From Podospora pseudoanserina (taxonomy: Eukaryota; Ascomycota; Sordariomycetes; Sordariales; Podosporaceae): a DNA stretch of 64,000 nucleotides. The translations under genes were made by a program, and so were the position numbers. The stretch covers positions 1 to 64,000 of the forward strand of contig NC_085924.1 in assembly GCF_035222485.1 (NCBI RefSeq). Direction: 5' to 3'. The notes under the pieces are model-generated. The model was given only the letters and a program-made list of their open reading frames with translations. It was not told the origin of the DNA and searched no databases. Positions 33,480-44,700 of the stretch are shown piece after piece. Each line of letters opens with the position of its first letter. Within the stretch, counting starts at the first letter, position 1.

Positions 33480-34952
33480 ATGTACTCCGAATCCAAAGAC
33501 CGTGTTGCACATCGCGGAAACTCGCCGTTTGTCCTCGGCGCTATGTCGTCGGCCCTTGTTGAGACCAACAATGAAACGCAGGTTCAACCATACACACCCG
33601 CAGAGCAGGCAGCGAACAGATATGCCACGCCAAAGTTCCAGGGTCAAAACACCACCTCTTATTCTGTCATGGTCGAAGCTCACAACGACGAGCCGCTTCA
33701 CCAGCGACTCTCCACAGCCCAAGATACTCCCCACGACAAGGGCCCGAAATTTCTCGACTGGGTGCAATTCGAAGAAGCTACTCTTCCTCCGCGAGAAACC
33801 GCCCGAAAGTCCCGTCTCGAAAAGATATTCTCCCCGCTCAACTCGGTCAAAGCCGAACTCCCTGGCCACATCAGCATTGAAGGCTTCGGTGGCATCGCCG
33901 AGACGACTCACAACCTCTTCCGCTCTGTCAAAAAAGACGATTTCATGCGATCTGAGCGCATCATCCACCTCCCCAAATCGGCCGTCGATAAGGCATCCAA
34001 ACGGGAGCTTGAAAGACTGGAGAATGAGCTCTTTGACCTGACAAAGTACAACGGGGATAGCTGTGACTACCTAACCGTTGTCACTTGGGCCGAGGAGGGG
34101 ATGTCGGGCACCGTTACCCTCTTTAGAGTCATTTTCGAGGGCGAAGACGAGATAGTTGGGCTCCAGCCTGTAGCGGCGATGCAAAACGTCCCCAACCCCG
34201 TGCTGGTGAAAATGAGAACCCACGAGAGGATCCAGAGAAAAGCGGTATTTGTACCAGCTGACAAGGAAGCGGAAACGTTCAAATGGACGGCAACTTCGGC
34301 GCATTCGAGGGGGAGAAAGCCGTCTTATGTCAGGCTTGAAGGTGGCAACAGTGACGACCGACGGCCCTTTTCACCTGCATTGAGGGATCTTCGATCAACC
34401 AGCCATAGCCGAAGCCATAGCCGTCATGGTGCGCTGGCGGACGCAGATGGGGTTCGTGCTACAGTACCGCAATTTGTAGCTTTGATGCACGGACATAGAG
34501 CCTTGTTGGAGGAAGTCGAGTCGAGCAGCACGAGGCAGGTGATAACAGCAGACGGTGAGGCTCTGCCAGCTGTCACTCTGCTCAAACGCCCACGATCGAA
34601 CCCGCACGAGGGAGACAGTGTGCATGTGGCTGTTTTGGTTCCAGATCAGGCTGCCTGGGCTGACAGGGAGATGCTCTGGATCGGTGAGGGTATTCTGGAG
34701 CTGCGGAAAAGAAAATACTGGGGCCTCATTGAGCGGCCGAGAAGCCGGAGCAGGAATAGAAGCAGAAGCAGGAGCAGAAGTGGAAGTCGGGACCAAAGTC
34801 AAAGTCGAATGCCAGAAACCCATTCACGCCATTCCAGTGGGGATCACGCCCGTCGGCGAAGTCGTAGCCGCATCCGCAGTCGGAGCCGAAGTCACTATGG
34901 TCACGACTCGAGGAGTCGTAGCAGACACCTTGCACTGGACCCTTTTCTATAG
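33480..34952 (+). CDS. Hypothetical protein with Arg/Ser-rich C-terminal tail
   Basis: A single exon of 490 residues. I do not recognise a domain in residues 1-410; the region around 190-280 (DYLTVVTWAEEGMSGTVTLFRVIFEGEDE...) looks folded and mostly beta. Residues ~418-485 are a run of SR/RS dipeptides like those of SR splicing factors or of RS-tail proteins phosphorylated by SRPK kinases. No RNA-recognition motif is visible. A shorter Ser/His/Arg patch occurs near 308-322. Localisation to nuclear speckles is conceivable but unproven. The gene is flanked by MFS transporters. Confidence 0.75.
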   Translation: MYSESKDRVAHRGNSPFVLGAMSSALVETNNETQVQPYTPAEQAANRYATPKFQGQNTTSYSVMVEAHNDEPLHQRLSTAQDTPHDKGPKFLDWVQFEEATLPPRETARKSRLEKIFSPLNSVKAELPGHISIEGFGGIAETTHNLFRSVKKDDFMRSERIIHLPKSAVDKASKRELERLENELFDLTKYNGDSCDYLTVVTWAEEGMSGTVTLFRVIFEGEDEIVGLQPVAAMQNVPNPVLVKMRTHERIQRKAVFVPADKEAETFKWTATSAHSRGRKPSYVRLEGGNSDDRRPFSPALRDLRSTSHSRSHSRHGALADADGVRATVPQFVALMHGHRALLEEVESSSTRQVITADGEALPAVTLLKRPRSNPHEGDSVHVAVLVPDQAAWADREMLWIGEGILELRKRKYWGLIERPRSRSRNRSRSRSRSGSRDQSQSRMPETHSRHSSGDHARRRSRSRIRSRSRSHYGHDSRSRSRHLALDPFL

Positions 34953-35093
34953 GGGGCGTGCTGTTTAATTTGGTACCCCGTCATCATTGATGTTTTAAAA
35001 TTGGTCATGACGATAGTTTATTAGACTGTCAGGGCTAAGATCGTAGATCAGTCACCTGATAGGATGCTCAGATCCAGAAAAGCAAACCGAGTA

Positions 35094-37013
35094 TTACTCA
35101 TTATCATTCATGAACCTCTGGAGCCATCGATTCCGCCCGGTAAAGCTTCTGAATTTCTTGCCAAAGATCCTAAAAGAGCAAAGATTAGCATTTGTCCCAC
35201 AAGGGATGAAGCAGAACTACTTACCATAACGGGATTGTCAACAAAGTGACAAAGACAAACAGCGCCCCGAGGATACAAAACACAACAAGCGGACCCTGCT
35301 GTTGCAGCCACCCATTGACAAAGTAGGTCAAGCCAAATGTCAACAGATTCCTAGTATTTATGGCCACAAATGCCTCTTCGTTCAGTTCACGGTAACTGTC
35401 CACAATGTATCCAAACACACAGGTGGCGGCAAACACCAAGCTCATGTTGGCCAGCCCAAAGCACAGCACTGGACCTGACCAATGTGTCTGGTACTCAATA
35501 GAGGCGCCAAATCCAAAAAAACCAACAACTCCCGTTATCAGAGAAACGGCCATGAGAGGGAGACGAAACTCTGGCTCGTAGATTCCCCTGTTTTTCTTGG
35601 TGAGGTAGATGCAGATCCAATCGTTAAGAGGACCTGAAATGAGCTCGCCGATGATGGTCAAGATGAACGGGGATAAGCTGATCAGGCCGGTCTGACTGAT
35701 GGTGAAGTTGTATGGAGGGTTTACAAAAATGACTGCGTTCACGACGGAAAAAACGACAATCCAAGTGATGACGGTTCCTGAATATCGTGAGTGGGGCTGA
35801 CAACTCAGGGGTTCAGGGGCTCAGGGGCAATCCAAAAAGGCCCACTCACCGTATACTAGGAATCCCCAAAACACAGCTGGATAAAACAACAATACCACGG
35901 GTCTCACAAACGGCTTCCACCCCGGAGCTCGAGAGTACCGCCCAGTATAGACCCTCAACGACTCCCAATAAGTATGCTTTCTCTCGGCCGCTTCCAACCT
36001 TGCCTGTTCGGTGACATTCGGCCCATGTCCTCCCTCAGTAAAAGAAGAAACATGCTGCAACTGCACCTCATGCTCCCTCCCCAGCCTCATCTTCCTCACA
36101 CTGCCCTCTTCTGTTTCTTCTTTTCCCTTTGCCACAGGCACAGGAACAACCGCGTCCCTCCTATAGGCCGTCTCCGGTACTGCAAGAATAACACCCAACC
36201 CCAAAACCCCAAACAGAATCGCGCACACCCCAAACGTCCATTGGTACCCCTCCCGCTCGATTATATACCCAGCCACCAACGCGCCCCCGCTGATTCCCGT
36301 CAGCAAAAATAAATTCCACACCGCAATCCTCGTCGCCCGCTCGTGAACGAAGTACAAGTCTCCAATTGTGCACTGTACCAAGACCTCATAGGGTGCCATG
36401 CCGATACCCGCAATAATTCTACTTGCCAGAAAGGAGTCGTACTCCTTGACTGCAGCGCCCCAGATGCAAGTAATGAACATGATGAGGATAGCAACGAGGT
36501 AGATGGGTCGGCGGCCGATGATTTTGGCTAAGGGGTTGGTGATGAACAACCCGAGGCCTATGCAGAGGATGAGCCAGGCGGTAGACTGGGCGAGGGCGTC
36601 AAGGGTAATGTCAAGGTTGTGGGCTATTTCGACAAAGCCGGGGGACAGCATGGGACCGTAGGCTCCGACGACGGCGGCGGAGAGGGAGGTAATTAGGAGG
36701 ATGAGTTCCTTTCGCCATTGTGGCCACTGGTCCGGTGTGTGTTAGATTTGGGGGAGGAACAGGGCAGAGGAAGCTGGACGTACGTTGAGGGGGTCGTTGG
36801 GGCTGTCAGATGGCTGAGGGACGAGAATCACGTTTTTGTAACGGCCGGTGCCGTGTTTCAGTTGATCTCGTGGTATGCAGGAAAATTCGGGAGGGAGGTC
36901 ATCTTGGTCAGACATGAAAGCTGTGGGCAATTCCCACGTTAGTTGGCCTAGGTGTTCCAGTGGTGGTTTTGGTTTCGCAGAGAAAGCTTACCCGTGCCAG
37001 GCACGACTTCCAT
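35094..37013 (-). CDS. MFS transporter (HOL1/SVOP-like DHA1 group)
   Basis: Five exons (37013-36992, 36920-36784, 36726-35850, 35777-35225, 35169-35094; introns 71, 57, 72 and 55 bp) give 554 residues. The N-terminus has the pattern ...LVPQPSDSPNDPLN joined across an intron to WPQWRKEL, diagnostic of the fungal DPxNW-x-x-W-R/K transporters. NPLAKIIGRRPIYL is motif A and ASRIIAGIGMAPYEVL the fourth-helix region. A ~75-residue charged central loop separates two six-helix halves, and the last exon ends in a basic cytosolic tail (WIFGKKFRSFTGRNRW). The first exon is only 22 bp. Substrate unknown; related transporters carry cations, polyamines, drugs or metabolites. Confidence 0.88.
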
Positions 37014-37815
37014 CTTTTTACAGTCCAGTATTCCGAAAGGCATGTTTGCAACCAGTACTGCGACTTGTGAAGCCGCAGCTGCAGGGGAAGAGGAAAAGCT
37101 GAGCAGTGTAGAGTAGCGGCAAGCAGTTAAAATAGTCCACCCTGTGGTCGAACCTTGGGTCTGAGCGGGGAAGGCACGCGGATATGGGATGGAAACAACA
37201 AAATGGACGACGACGACGTGAAGCACAGACCCGGAAACTCTGAACCGCGCGCCAATCTCCCCACATTGAGGAGACGATCGGTCCCTGAAGGCAGGTTGAA
37301 AGCACTCGTCAACACAAACAAATACTCTTTTCCCTTGTCCCATCCTAACATCCTGCTTATACCTACTTCCTTCCACAGACTTCCCCACACGAATCACGAC
37401 CCCGGTGTAACGCTTCATGAATTTGTTACCATGCCCGCTACCTATGCAATATACATTCGGAAAAATTCAGGTTAAAGTCAAAGTCTCGCGGCATCCAAAA
37501 GCTCCTAACCATGGCTGACGCTATTCTACACCCCTTGCACCAACGACCCGCCGGCAAAAAATGATGTCGGTACTCCGTAATCTTTGCTTTTGTCCCATCC
37601 TGCACAGTTCTCCAACTTGACTCCAGATTAATTACATGCGGGGAACGAAATTGTGTGTGGCAAGCGGCAGTTGGGGTAGTGCCAAGGTGTGGCTTAAAAC
37701 AGGTGTCTGGGTTGGGTAACATTTAGAGCACATATGGACACTGCTATGTAGAATCAATGAAGATCGTGGGATGAAGAGGTACAATTGAAGAGTGCAGCCA
37801 GCCATGTGAGAAGTC
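37014..37815. other. Intergenic, promoter of the MFS gene
   Basis: About 800 bp without a supported gene. Confidence 0.5.
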
Positions 37816-38241
37816 CTACAGCCAATGACTCCTCCAGATGCAAAATGCGCAGACGGCGTGCGTTCCCAATCGATCGACTGCGCACACTCCCACAACAGCT
37901 CGTCGAAGGCAGCTTAAAGTATCCTTTTGGAGAGGAGACGCTCTGGGTATGTGTCGTTTGGCTTTACAAAGTTGAGCCAGTAGCTTAGTGAGCGGGTGAG
38001 ACAGCATCCGCTGACTGTATCTGAGAGGAGGTGACAGAGAGGGTACCTCAAACGGGTCGTTTTCGTAAACGTCTAGCATCTTGGCTGCCTCGCGCTCACA
38101 GTGAATCCAGTCATTCTGAATGATGCAGAGGACGTCGATCCAGATATATTCAAGGGCCTTTACTAGGTACTGTGTGAGCCCGATAACTTCCCGGATGGTC
38201 TTTAGAATGCCATCCCAACATGTCCATCTAAGCCCGTCCAC
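37816..38241 (-). pseudogene. Relic of a HET-domain gene
   Basis: The minus-strand frame carries KTIREVIGLTQYLVKALEYI-WIDVLCIIQNDWIHCEREAAKM-LDVYENDPFEV (written with breaks), closely following the HET consensus kTirDAi..tr.Lg.rYlWIDsLCIiQdd..dw..Ea..M..vY. The upstream SYCWG block and the downstream remainder cannot be read in one frame, so the gene is a fragment or decayed. Minus-strand coding-like pieces continue to about 38900 and may belong to the same relic. Confidence 0.6.
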
Positions 38242-39357
38242 CTAGGTAGCTTTGGTCGTAGTAAGTGTCTGCGATAAGCCCCAGTAGTAGTTCAGTGCAA
38301 TATTCGGTCGAAGTTGGCTGTTGTATCTCAAACCCAACTTCGATCACCCGAGTACTAGATACCAAGGTAACGGAGCAAGAGTGTTCATTCCGCACTCGGT
38401 ATGCAGTGATGCCGGATTCGATGGGGTTAACTAAACTGAGACAATTCTGCGGCTCTTCACGCTGTTAGTGAGGAAAATATCATCAAATCCATAATAGGCC
38501 CACCTCCAATCGTTTTGAATATGTCTATGTAATAATACCTGTGGTCACAATCGAACTGGTACTGTATCGCCAAAGGAGTCATCCCCAGGCCACGACGTAA
38601 CCGTTGTCGCCGATTTTAAAGAATTCTCCGTCAAATGCCTCCAGTGGCTCGATGATAACCCAGTCTTAATCGCTGCATACCACAGCTGTCTCGCAGAGCT
38701 GGTCAAGATAGGTGTGAAGGGTCAAAGTCGTCTGGCGTTGTGATGGCACGTCGAGCCATTCGCCATTCTCGTCGGCACATGGTGGATCGTTTGGCATTCA
38801 GGTCCGTCGTAGGTAGGAATGGAATCAATCCATGTCGAACATGGCATACATAAATGAAGCAGTAAAAGCTCTCTCGGTTCCTTAACAAATGCAAAGAATA
38901 GCCTCAAAAGAGGCCTATGATATTGATACTGGGTTGCCGCCAGTCCAAAAAATACTGGACATGCCTCCGACGGCCCCTGTGTCCGCTATATCCTATACTA
39001 AGGCTCTACTATCCAAGATAGTCTGAGTATGCAAGGTTGAAGAAAGAAGATATAAGACAAATATATGCAAAGAAAAGAACAAATCACCAAGCTCCCCAAC
39101 CCCCCTCCTCATCGGTATCGTGAGCAACTCCAACGACCCAGAAAATCTTTGTCTTTCCACAAAAGCACTCGCACAACGGGGTATGTTGTCTCATCTACGC
39201 AAAGAAGAATGACTCCTTGTATCACATGCCGCCCATTTCCTCTTCAACCCCCTTGCCCCTGTCCCTGACCTGCTTGCGTTGGTTGCCCTATCCCCCAGAA
39301 TTTGAACCCGGCCACCCATCTTTTGTTCCTGGCTTGCTGGGCGGTCCAAAAAGATAG
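38242..39357. other. Intergenic with coding-like remnants, no intact gene
   Basis: About 1.1 kb. Minus-strand fragments near 38560-38900 (for example PLEAFDGEFFKIGDNGYVVAWG) look like remains of a protein-coding gene but match nothing I can name. The rest is 3' DNA of the DUF1479 gene. Confidence 0.4.
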
Positions 39358-41796
39358 TCACCGACCCGCATCTGTGTCCTGTTCTTTGCCCTTGCCCTTG
39401 TCCTCGCGCTTGACCTCTGACGTTGGAGCCGGCGACGACTCGCTCTCGGCTTCATCCCTGCTCCGCTTCCTGGTGTTGCCTGTCCTCTTGGCCATGTAGA
39501 AGTCGTACCGGTCGGGAAACAGGATGATGTTGGCCAACCTGGCGACTTCAGCCTCGGCCCTAGTGACAGAGTTGGATTTGCCGGCAGCTGCGGCGGCGAC
39601 AGAGTCGTCCATCTCGACATCGGCATCCGGGCTGCCACCGTTGATGTCGGCGGGCGGCGTGGGTGCAACGTCAAAGGGCGCAAGACCCATGGCTTGCAGT
39701 CCCGCTGGCCCACCAATCTCGGCAATCTCGGTCTCACCAACACGACCAATGTGTGTCGCCTCGCTTCCGAGCCCGCTGCCGGTGGAGTCAAAGTCGGGAC
39801 TGGGGTGACCTCGCTGAAAGGTCTTGCGCTGGCGTGCAAGGTAGAGGGCGTTGTTTTGTGTGAGCGGCGCGGCCGGGACGTAGACGAGGATCGAGACGGG
39901 GCGGCTAGGGGGCTTGTCTTCATCGCCCATGGGCGGCGGCGTTGGTGCGCGGCTCGCCATGACGTTGGGGTTGGAGGTGATGTGATAGGCCAGGTCGGGA
40001 TGCCAGACAATGTAGTCGCCCGTCTGCAGGGTCGGGATGGTGACAAGAGTCTTGCGAAGGTGCAGGTGAGGATGCCACAGCTCCGTCAACCGTTGCGCGT
40101 GGCCAGGAACAGCACCGTGGATGATGGTGGATTGCTCCTTGTCGAGCGCCCAGTTGGACGGGTCCAGGAAGGCTTCCCACTCGGGGCCATCACGGCGTTC
40201 TGGAGCCTTGGTCTTGGGGGAAAAGAAAGGACGGAGCAGAAAGTAGGCGGTGGCCAGCTTGGGGCTAGGGAGCAGGCGTATAAGACCAGGCTCGATGGTG
40301 CTCAGGGCGACGACACCCTGGTACATGCGGAAGACGCTGCATGCGCCGTAACCGTTGTAGAGATCAGACGTGGCGCTGACCCGGTGGGTTGGGTCCCATG
40401 GGTCATACTTTTCCCACTCGCCGTTGAACACAGCCTGGTAGGTGCCTCCACGCCCATATCCGTCGGGCTCCCAGCGCTCCAAGCTGCCATTGTCGACCTG
40501 CGCAATCACGGTGGACGAGGCAAAATCACCCAGCAGCTCCAGTTCGAGCGCAGCCTTTTGCGCCTCCTCGTCCGGGGTCAGGCTTTTGCTGTCGTTTGCC
40601 ACACTATCGTCTTCGGCCTTCTTCTTCTTGCCAGCCGGCGCATCCGGACCCACCCCTCCGATGTTGGCGCCGTGGATGCGCAAACGATCGGCATAGGCGA
40701 TGGGGAAGCGCGTGACCATGCGGTCGTCGGCGTTGTTGTCCCACAGCGACATGGCGAATTTCTGGGCAGCCATGACGCGGGGATGGGCGCGGGTGCGCAC
40801 CTGGGCGGGGGTCCAGAAAAAGTCAAAGCATGTCGGATCCTGGGGCGTGGGCTCCTTGAAGTCGGTCTGCTTCTCGAGATACTTGACCGTCTCGTCGATG
40901 GTGACCTGTGCGTCGGTGCGGGGCACGACCCCGCGGATCAGGCCCAGGCCGTAGCGCTTGAGATCGCGAGAGAAGGCAGCCCTGCTCTCGGCATTGTCCA
41001 TGTCGGCAAAGTCGATGCTTGGCGTGAGGTGGGAGCCGCGCTGAGCAATGTCGTCGACCTCGTCTCGCAGGGCCTCGATCAGACGGGCCCACGAGGCCTC
41101 GAGCTCGGCCTCATGGCCCTCGACGAGGCTGCGCTTGATCTGGGCGAAACGGGTGGGCAGCGGGACGGGCTCCTTGCCGTAAAAAGACAGCACGGGGGGC
41201 TCCATGGCGTTGGAGGTGCTGCTGACGGGGACGGGCCTGCTGCTGCTGCTGCTGCTGCGGGCAGAAGCAGCGAGGAAATCAGCAGCGGTTAACGGGGGAG
41301 GACCATCGCTTTTTATTAGCGGGGCGGCAAAGGTGGCCGTAAGGTTGCGGTGCTTGAGCTTGGAGAGCCTGCGGGGGCGCTGCTGGTGCGGAAACAAGGG
41401 GAGGTAGGCGGCGCTGAGACTTCCGTTGGTAATTGGATTTACGGAGGACAGCTGGAAGGACGGGGAGGTGGGCGGCGGGAGCGTGACGGCTGGGGCAACT
41501 GGTGGTGCCGGAGACTGCGGGCGTTGAGGGTGGTGGCAGGTCGTGCGCCGTCGTCCGCATTGGTTGCACCGAGCTCGTGCCTCGAGACCCATGTCGTTAA
41601 TACCAATCGGGTTATTGCCAGCCGGACCGGTTCCAGCGAGGGCCAGCGGTAGCGGTTCTGTTGCTGGCATTATTGGCCCTGCCACCGTTGGCCCCAGCAC
41701 GTCGTGTATCGTAGATTTTGGCGGGGAGGAGGCTGTTATTGTGGTCGACGCCCTCGTCGAAACATGGACGGCGGCGCCGCTTGCTGAGCTTGCCAT
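39358..41796 (-). CDS. DUF1479 family protein with long N-terminal extension
   Basis: A single exon of 812 residues from the first in-frame ATG (MASSASGAAVHV). Residues ~215-650 match the DUF1479/YbiU family: RFAQIKRSLVEGHEAELEASWARLI, GLGLIRGVVPRTDA, FDFFWTPAQVRTRAHP, DRLRIHGA, ERWEPDGYGR.TYQAVFNGEWEKYDPWD and the closing TLQTGDYIVWHPDLAYHI. The family has a 2OG-oxygenase-like cupin fold; H-x-D and distal His candidates are in RWEPDGY...VWHPDLAYH. The ~200-residue N-terminal extension is low complexity with a CNQCGRRRTTC cysteine motif, and the C-terminus is acidic/basic low complexity (KRSRDEAESE). The CTG-type repeat near 41235 encodes a short poly-Ser. A long plus-strand frame across the gene is its antisense shadow. 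Confidence 0.88.
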   Translation of the reverse strand: MASSASGAAVHVSTRASTTITASSPPKSTIHDVLGPTVAGPIMPATEPLPLALAGTGPAGNNPIGINDMGLEARARCNQCGRRRTTCHHPQRPQSPAPPVAPAVTLPPPTSPSFQLSSVNPITNGSLSAAYLPLFPHQQRPRRLSKLKHRNLTATFAAPLIKSDGPPPLTAADFLAASARSSSSSSRPVPVSSTSNAMEPPVLSFYGKEPVPLPTRFAQIKRSLVEGHEAELEASWARLIEALRDEVDDIAQRGSHLTPSIDFADMDNAESRAAFSRDLKRYGLGLIRGVVPRTDAQVTIDETVKYLEKQTDFKEPTPQDPTCFDFFWTPAQVRTRAHPRVMAAQKFAMSLWDNNADDRMVTRFPIAYADRLRIHGANIGGVGPDAPAGKKKKAEDDSVANDSKSLTPDEEAQKAALELELLGDFASSTVIAQVDNGSLERWEPDGYGRGGTYQAVFNGEWEKYDPWDPTHRVSATSDLYNGYGACSVFRMYQGVVALSTIEPGLIRLLPSPKLATAYFLLRPFFSPKTKAPERRDGPEWEAFLDPSNWALDKEQSTIIHGAVPGHAQRLTELWHPHLHLRKTLVTIPTLQTGDYIVWHPDLAYHITSNPNVMASRAPTPPPMGDEDKPPSRPVSILVYVPAAPLTQNNALYLARQRKTFQRGHPSPDFDSTGSGLGSEATHIGRVGETEIAEIGGPAGLQAMGLAPFDVAPTPPADINGGSPDADVEMDDSVAAAAAGKSNSVTRAEAEVARLANIILFPDRYDFYMAKRTGNTRKRSRDEAESESSPAPTSEVKREDKGKGKEQDTDAGR

Positions 41797-44700
41797 TGTG
41801 CCCGACTGATCATCGAGTCTGTCTGCGGTCCTGGTCGAAGGTCGTACTGCATGAGTTGGAGAGAGGAATGGGGGTGGTGGGCAGCCCTCTGGACTTTTAC
41901 GGCTTCTCGCTTCCTGCTCCCTCTCGGCGGGCACGCCTCTCTGGGGAAACTTCGGCCCAACTCGCAGCTAGCACTTTAGCCTTGCTCCTCCGAGATGCCT
42001 GTCCCTCTCGCAGGTTGTCTCGATTCGACTCCAGTCCAGCCCAGTCCACCAGTCCAGTCGTCTTGTTGCCCCTTTCCCTCGATGCTGCCTCGGTCTTGGT
42101 TGCTGTGTCTTGGTCTTGGTTGTGGATGTCGGGTGTTGGTGTCGATCAACGTCGTCCGAGGTGTCAATCAGTCAGTCAGTCAGTCAGTCAGTAGCAGCAG
42201 CAAGCTGGAGGCCAGTGTGTGGATGCATCGTCGAGTAATAAGGCAGCCCAGGACTTTGGATGTCGGGCCAGCCAAGGCGTCGGAACAGCGACGGGCATCA
42301 ATATAAAGAGAGTCCCTCGTTATCTTTAGGCAGAATGGTGGGAGAGCGGGCTCTGCGGCCGGAACCGCTAAGCATTCTCGCCAAAGCATCCAGGGCCTAG
42401 ATGCCACTGGGTGCCAACAGCACTCGGTGCATCGATTTCCGCCGTCGCGTTTCCATCCCACTCCCACTCCCGTCTCATCAGCAGCTCTGAGGTGGATGGA
42501 TTTCAAGTTCCAGTTCCAGTTCCACCTCCACCTCCACCACCAGGTAGGGCCGTTGGACCGTCTTCGAGCGACGAGCCAGGCCCTGTCCCGGCATGATGCG
42601 CTAAAACGGTGCTGTCTGTGGGGGTTGCTTCCCCGCGGCTCCAGAGGCAAGAAAAATGGTCTGGAGAAGGAACGCGCATCCGGAATAATTTGGTCTTTTG
42701 CGCCATGCACGCAACATCCCCCCGCCGCCATTGGTCCCAGCAGCCCGCAGTGGGGCGCTTGTCGGAACGACGACTCCGCATCGCCTGAAGAGAGTGGCGC
42801 CGCTCAGCCGCCTCACGGCCCGCCATTCCCAAGCTTGAAGCTTCGGGCGGCATCCGAACGCGACTCCACGGATGGATACCCACTCGGTATCCAAAACAAT
42901 ACTGCAGTAGTACCGTGAGTACCTTTGCTCTGCTCTTCTCATTATCTAGTCTACCTGACCTCATGTGACTTCATGTAACAGGAGTATCCGCAATCCTCAA
43001 ACAATTCAGCCTCTTTCAAGTGCCATCCGTCTCAGATTTATCTTTTTTTCCCTCTCTTCTGGTCTCCTCACCTCACGGCCCTTCCAAGGGTCCTACATAC
43101 TCCATGCCGTACCCGTCAAGCACGTTTGATTCCATGTGCAGACGGCACAGACTCGGAATTGCCCCTCCTTCGCTTCCCGGGTGCTTGATCTGGTTGCCCA
43201 GAAACATCCCATCAAACGCCGTCCAATCTCATCCAATCCGTCACATGTTCATTCATGCCTTGAGCCGGTGTTCACCCGGATGGCCCAGGGGGCTGAGGGA
43301 CCAACTCCCGTGTGAGCCGGGGAATAGGGGTGACACCTCAGTCCGCCCTGTCTGAATCGGGAACACGGCTTATACCGACTACTGCTGCGTCCGGAGTAAA
43401 AGCTTGTTGTATTATCGAGCACTCCAGCTCGTCAGTGACTAAGCTTCAGCTGATTGTCTTGACACTTTGGCCACTGCCCCTATTTGCGAAAGCCGTTAAG
43501 CCCACCGGCACAATCTCAACGCTCCCCAGTTGTATACATAGGTACTACAGCTAATTACCATCATCCCGAACCCATACAACTTCAACTCCCGCGTCATCGG
43601 TCACCAGGGGGCATGTCCTCCCGCCCAGCTCACGCTATACCCAAAAGCACCGCCAAAACCTCGGAGCTCACCTACCTCCCAACGGCGTCCTATTAGGCAT
43701 CGTGTCCTTTTTGTGACTTATTTCTCTCGTGCCTTGTTCCCTACCCAAAGTAGCCTTGACACCAGCGCCGGTCGCAAATCCTAGGTCATCACGACGGTTG
43801 ACCCCAGATTCATCAAGCTCACCAGGACAGACTCGGAGCATGCCGATGTTGATGCCACCACCCGTGGCGATCCCATCTCCGTCGTGGACATCACAGATCC
43901 TCCCCTCTCGGCACGATTTGCTTTCCAATCTGGTGGTAGCCTTCCCTCCCAGAGTATTATTGCGCCTGTCATGTCGTGTTGCCCTCCCCCGGATACAGAG
44001 CAATGTATCCTTCCCACAGCACAAGGTCACAACCGCCCATCCGTCCGCGTACCAGCCTGACCTGCTCTCATCCGTCCTGCCCCCCTCTCTCTCTCCACAA
44101 ATCCCCATGATGAGATTGACGAGTGGACAAAGCCCCGCAGCCTGTCCAGTCAAATCTGGAGAAAAGGGTAGCATTGGCCGTCTCCAATTCTCGAGCTTGG
44201 ACTTTGCTGGCTGCTTGACAGAAAGCGGTATGAGCACCACCTTGTTGCTCCCTCCGGCTGCTTCGTCGACCCCCAAAAGCCTAGTCTATTCAGGCAGGTC
44301 CCGGCGTGGACAAGACGGGGGAACAACCGAGGTTATCTCACCTCTCGTTTGAAACTGCCTACTTGGATGTTTGAATTCGTCATACTCGTACGTTGTGTAA
44401 TGTCATCCTTGCTTGTGATTTCAACAGCACAAAGAAAAGAAAAACTGCAGTCACACGATCTGTTTAGGAAAGGTATCGAACCCCAGAAAATTCATCACTA
44501 CTAAAGCTGTAAATCACCCAGTAACCCACGTGTAAGCCACGCAAAACCAAGGATCATCTTTTCTCTCCCCCAGACATCCCCGGGTCTGACCTCCATAGTC
44601 AGGATAGCAAGCATATTTATACTTTACGTCAGTGCCGTGAACACTATCCGAGTCCCCCACTCACAAACACTTCTTCCCCTCAGGCACCTACATGTCAACG

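Noticed and set aside
39694-41292. 532-residue plus-strand frame
   Set aside because: It is the antisense of the GC-rich DUF1479 gene; its text is a Gly/Ala/Val/Arg-rich shadow without a domain.
42427-42918. 163-residue plus-strand frame
   Set aside because: Low-complexity start and no domain; probably upstream DNA of the DUF1479 gene.
43668-44352. Overlapping ~200-residue frames on both strands
   Set aside because: They overlap each other, resemble no family and sit in a gene-free region; chance open frames in GC-rich DNA.
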